A DNA stretch of 64,000 nt from the NCBI RefSeq assembly GCF_040412425.1, contig NC_089763.1:57873587-57937586 (forward strand), written 5' to 3'. Both the position numbers and the translations under genes were made by a program. The notes below the pieces were generated by a model. The model did not search any database and had not been told where the DNA came from. It saw nothing but the letters and a program-made list of their open reading frames with translations. This stretch comes from Macrobrachium rosenbergii. Lineage: Eukaryota; Arthropoda; Malacostraca; Decapoda; Palaemonidae. Shown here piece after piece: positions 22,853 through 33,527 of the stretch; within the stretch, counting starts at the first letter, position 1; every line of letters begins with the position of its first letter.

Positions 22853-24840
22853 CCTCCGTGTACCAGTTGGGGCCAGGCTTCTACAGTTTTGGAGCAAGTG
22901 GGAGGGCAGAGATGTAGAACCTTGGGTTTTAGAGGTGATCAAGTAGGATATTCCATCCCATCCAGGGGAAACCTCCCTTAGTGTCCTCTCCTATCAACTT
23001 GGCAGCTTACTTTTTAGACTCAGAGTGGTATTTGGCCCTGTCACAGGAAATATCATCTCTGCTCACCAAGAAGAGCCATAGAAATAGTCGGAGATGTCAA
23101 CACGCTGGGGTTCTACAACCACCTATTCATTGTCCCAAAGTCATCGGGAGGTTGGAGACCTGTCCTGGGTGTCAGTGCCCTGAATTTCTATATTCAGACT
23201 ATGAAATTCAAAATGGAAACAACCCACTCAGTTCTGTCTTCCACCCGTCAAGGGGATTGGATGGCAACCGTAGACATGCAGGACGCATACTTCTACGCTC
23301 CAGTCCATCTAGAGGCTAGGAAATATCTATGGTTTGTGTTTCAGGACAGTGTCTTCCAATTTTGAGAGCTGTGCTTCGGACTGTCGACAGCCCATCAACT
23401 TTTCACCCGTGTCCTTGCCCCATTGGCAAAATGGCTACACCTCATAGTGATCAATATTTGTCTCTATTTAGACGAGTGGCTCCTATGCTCCCCCTTGGAA
23501 TAAAGTTGCACGGAGGACCTAAAGAAGACTTGTATTAGCCCAAAAATTGGACCTACTAATAAACCTAGACAAATCCCAATTGGTCCCGAGTCAATCAGTT
23601 CTTTATTTGGGAATGAAGATCGCCTCTCGGGATTTTTGGGCTTTTCCATCCGACAAGAGAATAAAAGACTGCATTTGGACAGTTCAGAAATTCCTCTCTC
23701 TCCCGTCATGCTCGGCCAACGAATGGATAAGTTTACTGGGAACTCTCTCATCCGTAGAAAAGTTCGCTCCATTAGGGAGACTTCACATGAGAGTGCTACA
23801 ATTCTTTCTAAAAGCCAGTTGGCAGAGTAAGTTTCTTACAGACTTGTTTGTTTTCCCAATCACCCCCAAGATCAAAGAGGACCTTCGGTGGTGGCTTGTA
23901 ACAGGAAGGTTTGCAGAAGGGAAATCTCTACACCTTCTGAGTCCCAACCTCACATTGTACTCAGATGCATTGGATCTGGGTTGTGGGGGCTCTCCTAGAA
24001 AACAACGAAGTGTCAGGGACATGGTCCCTACCTGAGAGAGAACTTCATATCAACGTGAAGGAGCTACAGGCAATACACTTAGCCCTTCAACATTTCTCAA
24101 CAGCGACGTACAAATCCACAGTCATAGTCCATTCAGACAATACGTCAGCTCTGGCCTACATAAAGAATCGGGGAGGGACCCACTCCTCACTGTATCAAAC
24201 AACCAAAGATATCCTTATCTGGGTGCAAGGAAATCAAACCAAGATTGCTACCCACTTTATACAGGGCAAACTCAGTGTCATAGTGGACAAATTAAGTTGT
24301 TGCAAACAGGTCCTATCCACGGAATGGATACTGAATCCACAGGTATGCACTGACCTGTGGAAATGGTGGGGAAAGCTGTCGATAGATCTGTTTGCAACTT
24401 TGAGGAATCACCGACTTCCTTTGTATTGCTCTCCGGCCCCGGACCCTCTCTCATGGGCAACAGATGTAATCAACAAATTCCTCCTACTACACGACAACAT
24501 GTCGATGACCCTGGTAGCTCCCTACTGGCCACAGAAAGAGTTGTTTCCAGATCTTGTCAATCTCCTAGTGGACTTGCCAAGATTACTACCACAGCGACGA
24601 AACCTACTCAAGCAACCACACTTTCACCGGTTCCATCTAGGACTATTCACTCTTGCTCTGATGGGCTTCAGACTGTCAGGAAGCATGTCAGAGCAAAAGG
24701 CTTTTCAAGATCAGCTGCGGAAGCAGTTGCGAGATGTAGACGTCAGTCTTCCTCCAACATCTACCAGAATAAATGGACAATATTCTGCAGCTGGTGCAGA
24801 AGACACAAGGTATCATCTTCTACCTCTGTTGTGCAAATAG
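22853..24840 (+). pseudogene. DIRS B pol: RT, RNase H, partial methyltransferase-type domain
   Basis: RT starts near VPVGARLLQFWSKWEG. Palm motifs include FIVPKSSGGWRPVLGVSALN and DWMATVDMQDAYFYAPVH. The catalytic box is YLDE (about 23,465), not YLDD. RNase H is mostly open (23,965-24,840): VHSDNTSALAYIKN and the SCCKQVLSTEW linker. The Dam-like part keeps SIDLFATLRNHRLPLYCSPA and MTLVAPYWPQKELFP but has lost about 27 residues that include the FPPF motif. The last 65 or so codons overlap the recombinase in another frame. Confidence 0.87.
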
Positions 24841-25697
24841 CAGATTTCTTGCTATTTTTAAGGTCTTCCCGAGGATTGGCTACATCCACGATCAAAGGCT
24901 ACAGAGCGATGCTCAACTCCGCATTCAGACTAGAGGTCTGGATCTATTTGGCCTTATCAAGTCATGAGATACTGCGAAACGAGAGAGGTCAGATTCCATA
25001 TCCTGGAATCTAGATGTTGTTTTAAAATGGCTCTCAGGTCTGCCTTTTGAACATCTTCAATCCACATCCCTCAGGTATCGTACAAGAAAAACCACTATTT
25101 CTGGTTGCTCTAGCTACTGCCAAGAGAATTAGTGAGTTACAGGCTCTGAGCAAGAAAGTAGGATTCACACAAGGAGATGCAGTCTGTTGCTTTACTTTGG
25201 GGTTCTTAGCGAAGAATGAAACATCATCCTTTCCCTGGCCCCATTCATTCACAATCAAAGGTTTAACCGACATTCTAGGTCCTACGGACCAATAGTGAGC
25301 TCTTTGTCCAGTAAGGGCACTGAAGTATTATTTAGAGAGAACCAAGAATATCAGAGGCACGTCCCCTAACCTCTGGTGTTTAGTTAAGGATCCAACCCAT
25401 CCTTATCCAAGAACGCATTGGCGTTCTTCTTGAGACGTGATTTCGGAGTCACACATTAAGATTCAAGAGGAAGACTTGTCAATTTGCAAGGTTAAAGCCC
25501 ACGAAATTAGGGCAACAGTGACTTCGATTCCCTTCAACCAGAATTTATCCCTATCTTCTATTTTGCAATCCACTTTTTGGAGCTGCAAATCATTGTTTGC
25601 AAATTTTTATCTACATGACATCGAAACTGTTTACGAGAACTGCAGTACCCATGGCCCATTATCCGTGGCTGGCATGGTGTTAGGGGAGGAAGGGTAG
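24640..25697 (+). pseudogene. DIRS B tyrosine recombinase
   Basis: Begins in a frame overlapping the end of pol: VRKHVRAKGFSRSAAEAVAR, then STIKGYRAMLNSAF. The catalytic domain follows with Arg in TAKRISELQAL, the His-x-x-Arg box KVKAHEIRATV and Tyr in FANFYLHDIETV. All recognised active-site residues are present. It ends GMVLGEEG at 25,697. At least two frame changes (near 25,010 and 25,075) and a stop (25,295) break it. The enzyme would integrate circular DNA. Confidence 0.88.
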
Positions 25698-26490
25698 GGG
25701 GTACTCTTACACTTTTCTATCTACTCGCCTTGAACTAGGTTGTCGAGTTTTGGGAAGTTGGGGTACTGAGTACCTGGAGCACCCATCATTCGTTGTGTTG
25801 TGTTATGAATGGGTTATGGTAACTGGTTTGTTATATGGTGTATGTGTAACTTGTGTTTTATGGTCTTGGTTTGGTACTGCACCCAGGGCAAGGACTTTTG
25901 TGTTTTGTATGCTTTGGCAGCCATCAGAGTACTCCTCAGCTGCAAAGCCCCACTAATGTAGCGCCTCTGGCTTCACTGTCACGCAACTACGGTCGAGATG
26001 AGCCTCATCAGAGGCAGTATTTTTCTGCTGGAGCTCTCTAACCAGGTAGGTTACAACTAACATTCTCAATGTTAACTACTTACTATTTTAAAATTCATCT
26101 CAATTCTTGAGTGTTTTTTAAGCAGTACACGCCCATACATCCCACCTGTCAATGTGGGATTCAGCTATGCAGTTACTTGGCAAGTTACTTAAATAAAAAT
26201 TACATTTTTATAATAAAATAAAGTTTTATATACTTATAAGTAACAACATAATCAAAGTCCTCCCTTCCTCCCTCCCTCCACTCTCATGGGCATAGGGCAT
26301 AAACAAATTGGGCTCATTAGTAGTGTTGTATCTATCCTTCCCCGAAAGTGGGCGGGGCGAGTTACCTACACCAAATTATTGGAACGCTGCCGCGAATTTT
26401 CAAATTTAAGCTGCCGATAAATGAAATGTAATAGCTATGTAGTTACTTGGTAAGTATATATAAAACTTTATTATAAAAATGTCATTTTAC
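25698..26490 (+). repeat. DIRS B 3' region and right inverted terminal repeat
   Basis: Non-coding tail conserved between copies: gagtacctggagcaccc-like, ccagggcaaggac-like and tgcaaagccccactaatg-like blocks, then ggattcagctatgcagttac. Segments at about 26,160-26,260 and 26,420-26,490 are inverted copies of each other (ttacttggtaagtatata against tatacttataagtaac). The part from 26,270 complements the left terminal repeat. The internal repeat probably corresponds to the internal complementary region used to form DIRS circles. Confidence 0.75.
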
Positions 26491-27278
26491 CCAGGATCTT
26501 CAAGAGGCCTTTCGCTGTCTACAATAAAGGGTTACAGATCCATACTGAACTCAGTATTCAAGCTCAGCAGCCAGTATCTTGGAACCAAGATATAGTCATA
26601 CATTGGTTGTCAGGCCTGCCTTTTGAACCTATGCAGATGTCCTCCTTTAGGGATCTGTTTAGAAAGACACTTTTCTTAATCACCTTAACCACAGCGAAAA
26701 GAGTCAGCGAGTTACAAGCCCTGGATAAACAAATTGCTTTTTCACAAGAGGCAGCTGTTTGCTCATATATTTTAGGTTTCCTAGCCAAAAAAAATGACGT
26801 ACCCATCTAACCCTTGGCCATCCTCCTTTTTCGGTCCAGTGTCTTACAGAACTGGTAGGACTGTTGGAACAAGAGATAGTATTATTCCCAGTGAGATCAT
26901 TAAGATTTTACATCGAGAGACCCAAGAATATCAGGGGATTCTCGTAACCTCTGGTGTTCTGTAAAGAACCCTTTACATCCTCTCTCCAAGAATGCTATCT
27001 CTTTCTTGCTGAGAGACATTATTGTAGAGTCTCACTTGGGAATTCAAGAGAAGAATTTACCATTGTTAAATGTAAAAGCACATAAAGTATGGGCAGTAGC
27101 CACTTCGTTGTCTTTTTAATGCAATCTTTCTCTAGCTACCATAATCCAATTGATTTATTGGAAGTGTCACTCATTCTTTGCCAACTATTATCTACATGAC
27201 ATTGAAACTGTGTTCGAGGACTACAGTACATGGGGTCTGTTCTCCATGGCTGGCGTGGCACTAGGGAATGAGGGGTAG
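26491..27278 (+). pseudogene. DIRS A tyrosine recombinase, C-terminal part
   Basis: Resumes the copy A recombinase after copy B: LSTIKGYRSILNSVFKL, SGLPFEPMQMSSFRDLF, then Arg in TAKRVSELQAL. The His-x-x-Arg box is mutated (VKAHKVWAVA, Arg to Trp). The Tyr region is FANYYLHDIETVFED, ending GVALGNEG. Several stops lie in between. Confidence 0.87.
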
Positions 27279-28090
27279 GAATGATCCTTCTATTTTTCTG
27301 TCTCCTAACCTTGATTAAGGTGGTTGAGTTTTTGGGAATCCGGGAGTACTTAGTACCTGGAGTACCCTCCAATCTTCATTTTTAATGGGTGGGTAATATA
27401 TGTTTTTTGAATGGTGTACAGGTAATATAATTTTATGGTCGTGTGTTAGTTGATGACTATTTTTTGCCCAGGGCAAGGGCAAGTGTTGTGTTTAAGCTTT
27501 GTCGAGTCATAGAAGCACTCCCCGACCACAAAGCTCCCACTGAAGTAGGGACAATCCTGACACTCCAGGTCATGTCCCTACGGGTCTAGACGAGCAGTGA
27601 CAAGAGTCAGTATCTTCCTGCTCTTGCTCTCTCCCCAGGTAAGGTTACAACAAGCATTACCACAATGCTAGCTTTTCTTTTCTATTTCAAATGCATTTCT
27701 CTATAATGCTTTTGGAGTAGCACATGTCCATTCTTCCCACCTCCTATCAATGTAGGATTCAGCTATGTAATAACTTGGTAAGTGTCATATATAAAAATGA
27801 CATTTTTATAATAAAATAAGGTTTTATATATACTTACCAAGTAAATACATGAACAGAGCCCATCCCTCCTCCCCACACATGGACATAGAGCATAAATGAA
27901 CTGAGCTCTTTAGTTACGTTGTACCCATTCTTCCCCATTTTAGTTACGTTGTACCTATTCTTCCCTGAAAGTGGGCAGGGCACTTACCTGCGAATTTTCA
28001 GTTCTTAAGCTGCTGTTTAAAGTAGAAACTATAGCTATGTAATTACTTGTTAAGTATATATAAAACCTTATTTTATTATAAAAATGTTAT
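27279..28090 (+). repeat. DIRS A 3' region and right inverted terminal repeat
   Basis: Conserved tail blocks as in copy B (tacctggagtaccctcca, cccagggcaagggcaagt), then the terminal repeat. About 30 bases with ttagttacgttgtacc are duplicated in tandem (about 27,920-27,970), a difference from the left repeat. Confidence 0.8.
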
Positions 28091-28510
28091 TTTCCCACAG
28101 TGGTCCCCTATAATTTTAGGATATAATGGGTTCCAGAACGAATTTGTTACAGTGGTGAGTGTCAGAAACTTTCAAAAAACAATAAAGAAAACTTATATCA
28201 TTCAAAATTATTCAAGAAACAAGAGTTACATTGTGCTACAAGGAACCATGTCTAACAACTATAGACAGTTTCTTCAAACAATGCCAGAATTCCAAAATCC
28301 TACTTACTTGATGAAACTTAGTCAAAGAACCAGTCAGGTTTTAGCAATGTTCATGTACCTTCATTGCTATGGGAAAATAAAATAGTGTGTTCCAGTACAC
28401 TAACCATACTTATCCACGGTACATTGGGAGCCTCACTTGAGTAATGATGCAAACTTAAACAAAGTACTTTCAAAAAGTCCACGTAGGTGACAACATTCAT
28501 TGTTGAATAT
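28091..28510. repeat. Outlying unit of the 13.6-15.7 kb repeat family
   Basis: Starts cccacagtggtcccctataa and carries blocks seen at 14,640-14,760 (gtacactaaccatacttatc, cacttgagtaatgatg-like). It lies immediately after DIRS A, while the main cluster lies immediately before it, so A probably inserted into this repeat. A 112-codon open frame spanning it (28,047-28,385) starts inside the DIRS repeat and is judged spurious. Confidence 0.6.
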
Positions 28511-29728
28511 TTTGTGATAGTAATCTGGAAGACCTTGTTTTATATAATCGTGTTTGCTTTCTCCTACTTTTGAAGCTGTCTACATTCAATTGCTTTGGGG
28601 CAGTAACGTGAGAACTAACTTGATATGGCACTTCAAATGCTCTATAAGAGTAGACAGGTTGCTAACAAATCATAATCTTGATCAGATTATAGTACGATCA
28701 GTTGAAATGTGATCTTATGTGATAGTGAACTCTGTTGGCCATACTTGCTATTCAAATTTAAAAGTTGCTGGAGGGATCACTTCTGGGACTGGAATAGTGT
28801 TGATTTTTGTATTAACACTTCCCCAGTCAGGATCTGTGCTTATGTAAGAATTGGGGCTTTATAGAAGTAAAATATACTTTTGTGAAGGCTGGTCTTCCAT
28901 ACATCCCATAGTATGTTTATTTTAAAGGCTGGCCATCCATGCACCCCCCCCCACCCACACTTGTAGCCTGCTGAATTTGAATGAGGCATTATCAGCAAAT
29001 TAGGGACCATTATGCTAGCATTTCAACCAAATGAAATAGATTACTCCAGTGGTAACCTAAGGTTTGTGGCATGATTCTTCAGGTCCAAAGAACTTTTTAC
29101 AAGACAATTGCAATGATGGAAATCCTTCATTCAAATTAATGGTAATATCCTTCATAACTGGTGGACTGGAAAAATGAGTTGGTTTTCATCTTATCAAGAT
29201 GTTAAGTTAACCACTCAAAGTTGGGGTTTTCTGTGATCGAGTGTGTGTGTGTGTAGTTGCATAAGCTCTCAGATCGCTCTGTTCGAGATGTGTACGGTGA
29301 TGCAAGAGGGGAAAGGAATTTAACTCCCATGTTTTCCGTTTGAAATGCCATATTTCTCCCTTGTAAAAGATATGCACTGTCTTATTTTACAATGTACATA
29401 TTGCTATAACACTCAATAGTGTTTTTTTGTTTTTATACCTTGAAGTAACAGTAAATTACCAAGACATACGGTAATGTTATGTAAGCTGCACCATGTTGAT
29501 CTTGCATGTGGTTGCAATTATATCACCATATGTAGGCTAAGGTATGCTTTGTTCTTCTATATAAATTTATGAAAATGTCTATTTTTGAATTGGATTTTAT
29601 GAATGTAAAGCCAGGCTAACTGTGCTGTGTAACATTTAGGTTAGGCATGCGTACTGTATAGCCTAGGCTAAGGATTGCATATTGTTTGGTACAAGACTGC
29701 TGTCCTAAATTAACTGTTTCTGTTACAG
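28511..29728. other. Unassigned DNA
   Basis: No gene or known repeat seen. Contains a short (GT)n and taggttaggc-like telomeric motifs near 29,640. Confidence 0.55.
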
Positions 29729-30495
29729 GCAACCATTATAGGGTATACATTTAGGAACCAGTTCTAACAATTATGAAAGGAAACCACTAGGGATAAGTTG
29801 TTTACACCATGTATCCACCTACGGTACTAAGAAGCATTAAGCAAACCGCAGGAGTCAGCCTTTTCCTCAGCCTTGACTACAAAACGAAGATTCGACCATA
29901 TCTTTGACGTCAAGTACCAGTTCCAGCTAAGAATAGTCCTAAAATATTAGCCTAGGCCTATGGGGTACACTTGTATTAGCCTGTGCCAAGGTTTGAATTA
30001 TGTATAAGCTAGTCTGAGCTGTCCTAAAATGATTAGTAGCCTCTGATTGTATGTCAGGACATTTGACATCTCAAAGCTCAGGGAGTAATACCATTATATA
30101 TTGGAGGTCCCACCAAGATCACCATATAGGCTATATATAATGTTATTACTCCTTGTACTTTGATATGTCAAGTGTCCTTACATACATTCAGAGGATACCA
30201 TTCATTTTAAGACAGTTAACTCAGACTATCCTATACATAACAACTCAAACCTTGGCATAGGCTAATACAAGTGCACCTCATAGACCTAAGCTAATATTTT
30301 AGGCCTGTTCTTAGCTGGAACTGGTACTTGACATTGGAGATGGACAAATCTTCATTTTTTAGTTAAGGTTGCAGTAAAGACTGACTCCCGTGGTTTGTTT
30401 AATGTTTCATAGTAGGTGGTAGGTGGATTATTCCCAGCAGAGTCCTTCTAAAATTATTAGAACTGGTTCCTAAACTGATAACCCTATACTGGTTC
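29729..30495. repeat. Large foldback palindrome, about 370-base arms
   Basis: The left arm (about 29,735-30,115) and right arm (about 30,117-30,490) are reverse complements with scattered differences, meeting at a centre near 30,116 with almost no spacer. Matching blocks include aagtaccagttccagctaag / cttagctggaactggtactt and tatgccaaggtttgag-like pairs. There is no coding capacity. It could be a foldback-type MITE or an inverted duplication. Confidence 0.85.
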
Positions 30496-30862
30496 TTATA
30501 CTGGTACCCTATATTGGCTCCCCATAATACAAAAAGGTAATTTCATGTCAGTAACTTACCAGGTAATTACGTTGCTATAGTTTCTAACTCGAGCGTCAGC
30601 CTTTGATTTAAAAATCGCCATAGCACTTCGATAGATTAGCGTAGGTGATATCCCGCCCACTATGGGAGTACTGGGAACAACTTAGCCGGTAGCGTCATTC
30701 TGTTTCTGCTGTGCTCTCGAGTAACATTGGGGGTTTGCTGCAGCTTTTGTTTACTGATTTTCGGTTGTAGGGTGGAATTTGGCGAAGTATTATTGCTTAT
30801 TTGAGTAGCCTCCAAGCTTTAATAACTTTCAGGATAATTTTCTCAAGTTCTTTGGTTATTAT

Positions 30863-32915
30863 CATGTCTTTTCAAGTTCATCTAATTTTTGCTGTTCTAG
30901 CGAAAGTTACAAACCAGATTAATCAGTCTTCCTATAATTCTCATACAATTTGCATTTAATGTAGGGGGCAGAATATAGTAGGGAGAAAACTTGCGCTAAA
31001 TGTATTGGTTAGCAAGAGTAGAAGGTACTTAAATCTCAACTAGACAAGTTAGAGAGGTATAGAAAGGTGGCCTCTAGAGCCAAGAAACGAGCTTCCCTTA
31101 GCCTAGAATTCTTCCCTAGCCTAGTTAAAAGGTAGCTCTGCTATTCCTTCTTCTCCCCTTCCTGCCTTTTTCTCCTGCTACTAGCTCTCCTACTTTTAAT
31201 GCACCTACTCCAGTGCCTGGCTCCATTGCATCCGAACCTGTTGCCATTGCGAGCCTAGAGTCTTAAGTTTCACAAGAAAATTGATTAATGTATTCAGTGG
31301 CGAAGTTAGGTGCGCCACTGAAAGCTTTTATGGGAAAAAGTTTTCAGATGGCGCCACTTCCCACAAAGTAACGAGTAAAAGGGTTATGCAAATGGAGGTG
31401 GCTTCTCATCCTGCCTGTTCTCCTAGATGAAAGTCTCTGTCCTGCTCCACTAAACCTGGCAGAATACATGCCGGAAGTCCAAGGGAGGCTGGTGGGGTTT
31501 GCCCACGGGTTACTGCCCTCTCAGCCGAACCTGTTACACATTTACAGGTATTGGTAGACAGCCACTGGAAAGGCGTCTTGACAGAAGAAAGTGTTATGCA
31601 AGTGGAGGAGGTGGCTTCTCATCCTGCAAGTTCTCCAAGACGAAAGCCTCTGTCCTGCTCCCCTAAACCTGGGAGAAGACATGCTGGAAGTCCAAGGGAG
31701 GCTGGTGGGGTTTGCACGGGTTGCTGCCCCCTCATTTGAACCAGTTGAGAATGCTTTTTAAACAGTCTTAAAAGGCTCAATCCCAGAATTATCTTTAAAA
31801 TGTACGATAGTTGGAGAATATATCATACATTGTACCAGAGGCAGTTTTATCATACTTGTAAGATAATTATTGTATGAATGCCAGTGCAGTGACGTTACTT
31901 CCGACAATTCTGACATGGACAGGAGGTGCATAAAGCAATTCCTGGATTCTTCTATGCTTCTTAAGACACTTCAGATGATGTGGGTTGGCATTCACATCCA
32001 ATCCCAGTTAAGCGATATAAGAAGGCTAGTACTTCTCAGCTTAATTGTAGTTCGCTGTAGCTATATGGGACACGGTGTTGTCTCTCGAGCACCCGATGCA
32101 GTGTTACCATATCTCATTTGCCTTTTGATGCTAAATCTGTCACGGCGCACGTGCTTCTGAGCACCAAGAGCTCATTCCCAGTTGTGTTTCTCCACTTTTG
32201 TCGTTATCTTGAGAGCAAGATGAACCATCATTGGCTCCTTTTAAGCGACAGTTAGCTGGAATAATGTTCTTACTTTGTGCACCAGACTTTTCTCGAGGAG
32301 TTGGGATATTGGCTTTCAGCTAGAAAGGAGCAAAGTATTTTGCCTCTCCTTCCTCTTGCATAGTTCAAAGGAGATATTTATCTGTTGTCACGAGGGAAGC
32401 TTTGCCTTTCCCCCCTTTTGCTTAGTTCAAAGGAGATACTTATATGTCGTCACCAGGGAAGCTCCCTCTTTGAAGTCACTGAGACTCCCAAGGGGACTTC
32501 TCTGTTCTCATCAACTCATCTTGACACTCTGCAGTCTTGTCAGCAATGATAATTTTTCATTGATGAGCTAGACCACCTAGTTAAGAATATCTTCAAGGTT
32601 TTTTGAAGTTTTTGTTAGCTTCCTTGGCTGGACAGTGGGAAAATGTGCTAAGAAGATTGGTCAGTTTGGGAGTACTTTAGAAAAGAGAGCTCTGGTACTT
32701 CTTTACCAATAAGGGAGTCACTCAGACACAGAAATCAGCCCTGTTATTTTCTCTCCTGGACCAATGTCCCCTCTTCCCGCAGGACACTGTTAAGGAAGTT
32801 GTGTCCGACCTTCAGAAGAAGTCGATGCAAGATCTGTTGGCTAATTCCTAAAGATTTGCCTGCCTTTCCTTCCAGCACAGGATTTTCATCACCTTCAGAA
32901 GCCCCAGTTGACCCT
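30863..32915 (+). pseudogene. DIRS C gag
   Basis: Heavily broken. A degenerate Cys motif lies near 30,950-31,015, followed by QLDKLERYRKVASRAKKRAS (helical, basic). The linker SPKPGRRHAGSPREAGGV occurs twice because about 200 bases are tandemly duplicated (about 31,390-31,590 and 31,597-31,740). The gag C-terminal region GVTQTQKSALLFSLLDQ with VVSDLQKKSMQDLL lies at about 32,700-32,850. Confidence 0.65.
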
Positions 32916-33527
32916 GTTGCTAGAGATCCTCTGTTTGGGATCAGTCTCAACTCGTGGACTTTTTGGGCTTTTCCGTCTGCCACGAGAATCACCAACTGCC
33001 TCGAGACAGTTCACTAGTTTCTAGTCCATTTATCTTTCCTCGGCCCATCAATGGATGAGCCTGCTGGGGACTCTTTCGTCCATTGAGATTGGCATCAAGT
33101 TAGGCAAACTTTATAGGAAAGTTTTGCAAGTTCTTCCTCAAGGACAACTGCGACAGGGAAACACAGCAGGACTCCTACGTGTTTCCCATAACTCATTAGT
33201 TCAAGTTGGACCTGCAGTGGTGACTGTCCAAACGAGACTTTTGGAAGGGGAGTCCCTTCATCCACTCAGCCCAGATCTAGACTTCTCAGACACCTCGGAT
33301 CTAGGTTGGGGAATCCTCTTGGGGAACCAGGAAGTTTCTAGGACATGGTCCCCGGAAGATCAGGACCTTCACATTAACGTAAGAGAGCTTAAAGCGATCC
33401 TCTTAGGACCTCAGTGTTTCTCATCCTTAGCTTGCAACAAGACTGTGGTAGTCCATTTATACATAGCACAGCTCTAAAGTACAATCGGAAGCAAGGAGAC
33501 ACTCCTCTTCTCTTCCAAGCTCTTGAG
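32916..33527 (+). pseudogene. DIRS C end of RT and first part of RNase H
   Basis: Directly joined to gag. It resumes at the RT end (FWAFPSATRITN, MSLLGTLSSIEIGIKLGKLY), then RNase H starts (DTSDLGWGILLGNQEV, LHINVRELKAILLG) and stops at KYNRKQGDTPLLFQ. Everything from the RT start through the YxDD box is missing, about 1 kb compared with copy B. Confidence 0.75.

Larger units (their letters stand above)
20580..26490 (+). mobile_element. DIRS-like retrotransposon copy B, nested in copy A
   Basis: About 5.9 kb, with gag, pol and recombinase in the family order and inverted terminal repeats at about 20,581-20,760 and 26,270-26,490. Copy A recombinase sequence flanks it directly on both sides (AEFLLL before; SSRGLSLSTIKGYRS after), which fixes both ends to within a few bases. 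No target-site duplication is obvious, as expected for recombinase-mediated insertion. It has fewer lesions than copy A. Confidence 0.9.
15878..28090 (+). mobile_element. DIRS-like retrotransposon copy A, split by copy B
   Basis: A tyrosine-recombinase retrotransposon of about 6.3 kb once copy B (20,580-26,490) is removed. It has inverted terminal repeats (about 15,878-16,050 and 27,740-28,090) instead of LTRs, then gag, RT/RNase H/methyltransferase-type pol, and a recombinase. DIRS elements integrate as circles using the recombinase rather than a DDE integrase. Reading frames are broken throughout. The recombinase gene is cut in two by copy B and resumes at 26,491, so A is older than B. Confidence 0.9.

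Noticed and set aside
28047..28385. 112-codon open frame as a host gene
   Set aside because: It starts inside the DIRS A terminal repeat and runs through a repeat unit also found at 14-15 kb.
31915..32160. Open frame at 31,870-32,160 as a separate gene
   Set aside because: It lies within the gag part of DIRS C and only reflects a locally open alternative frame.
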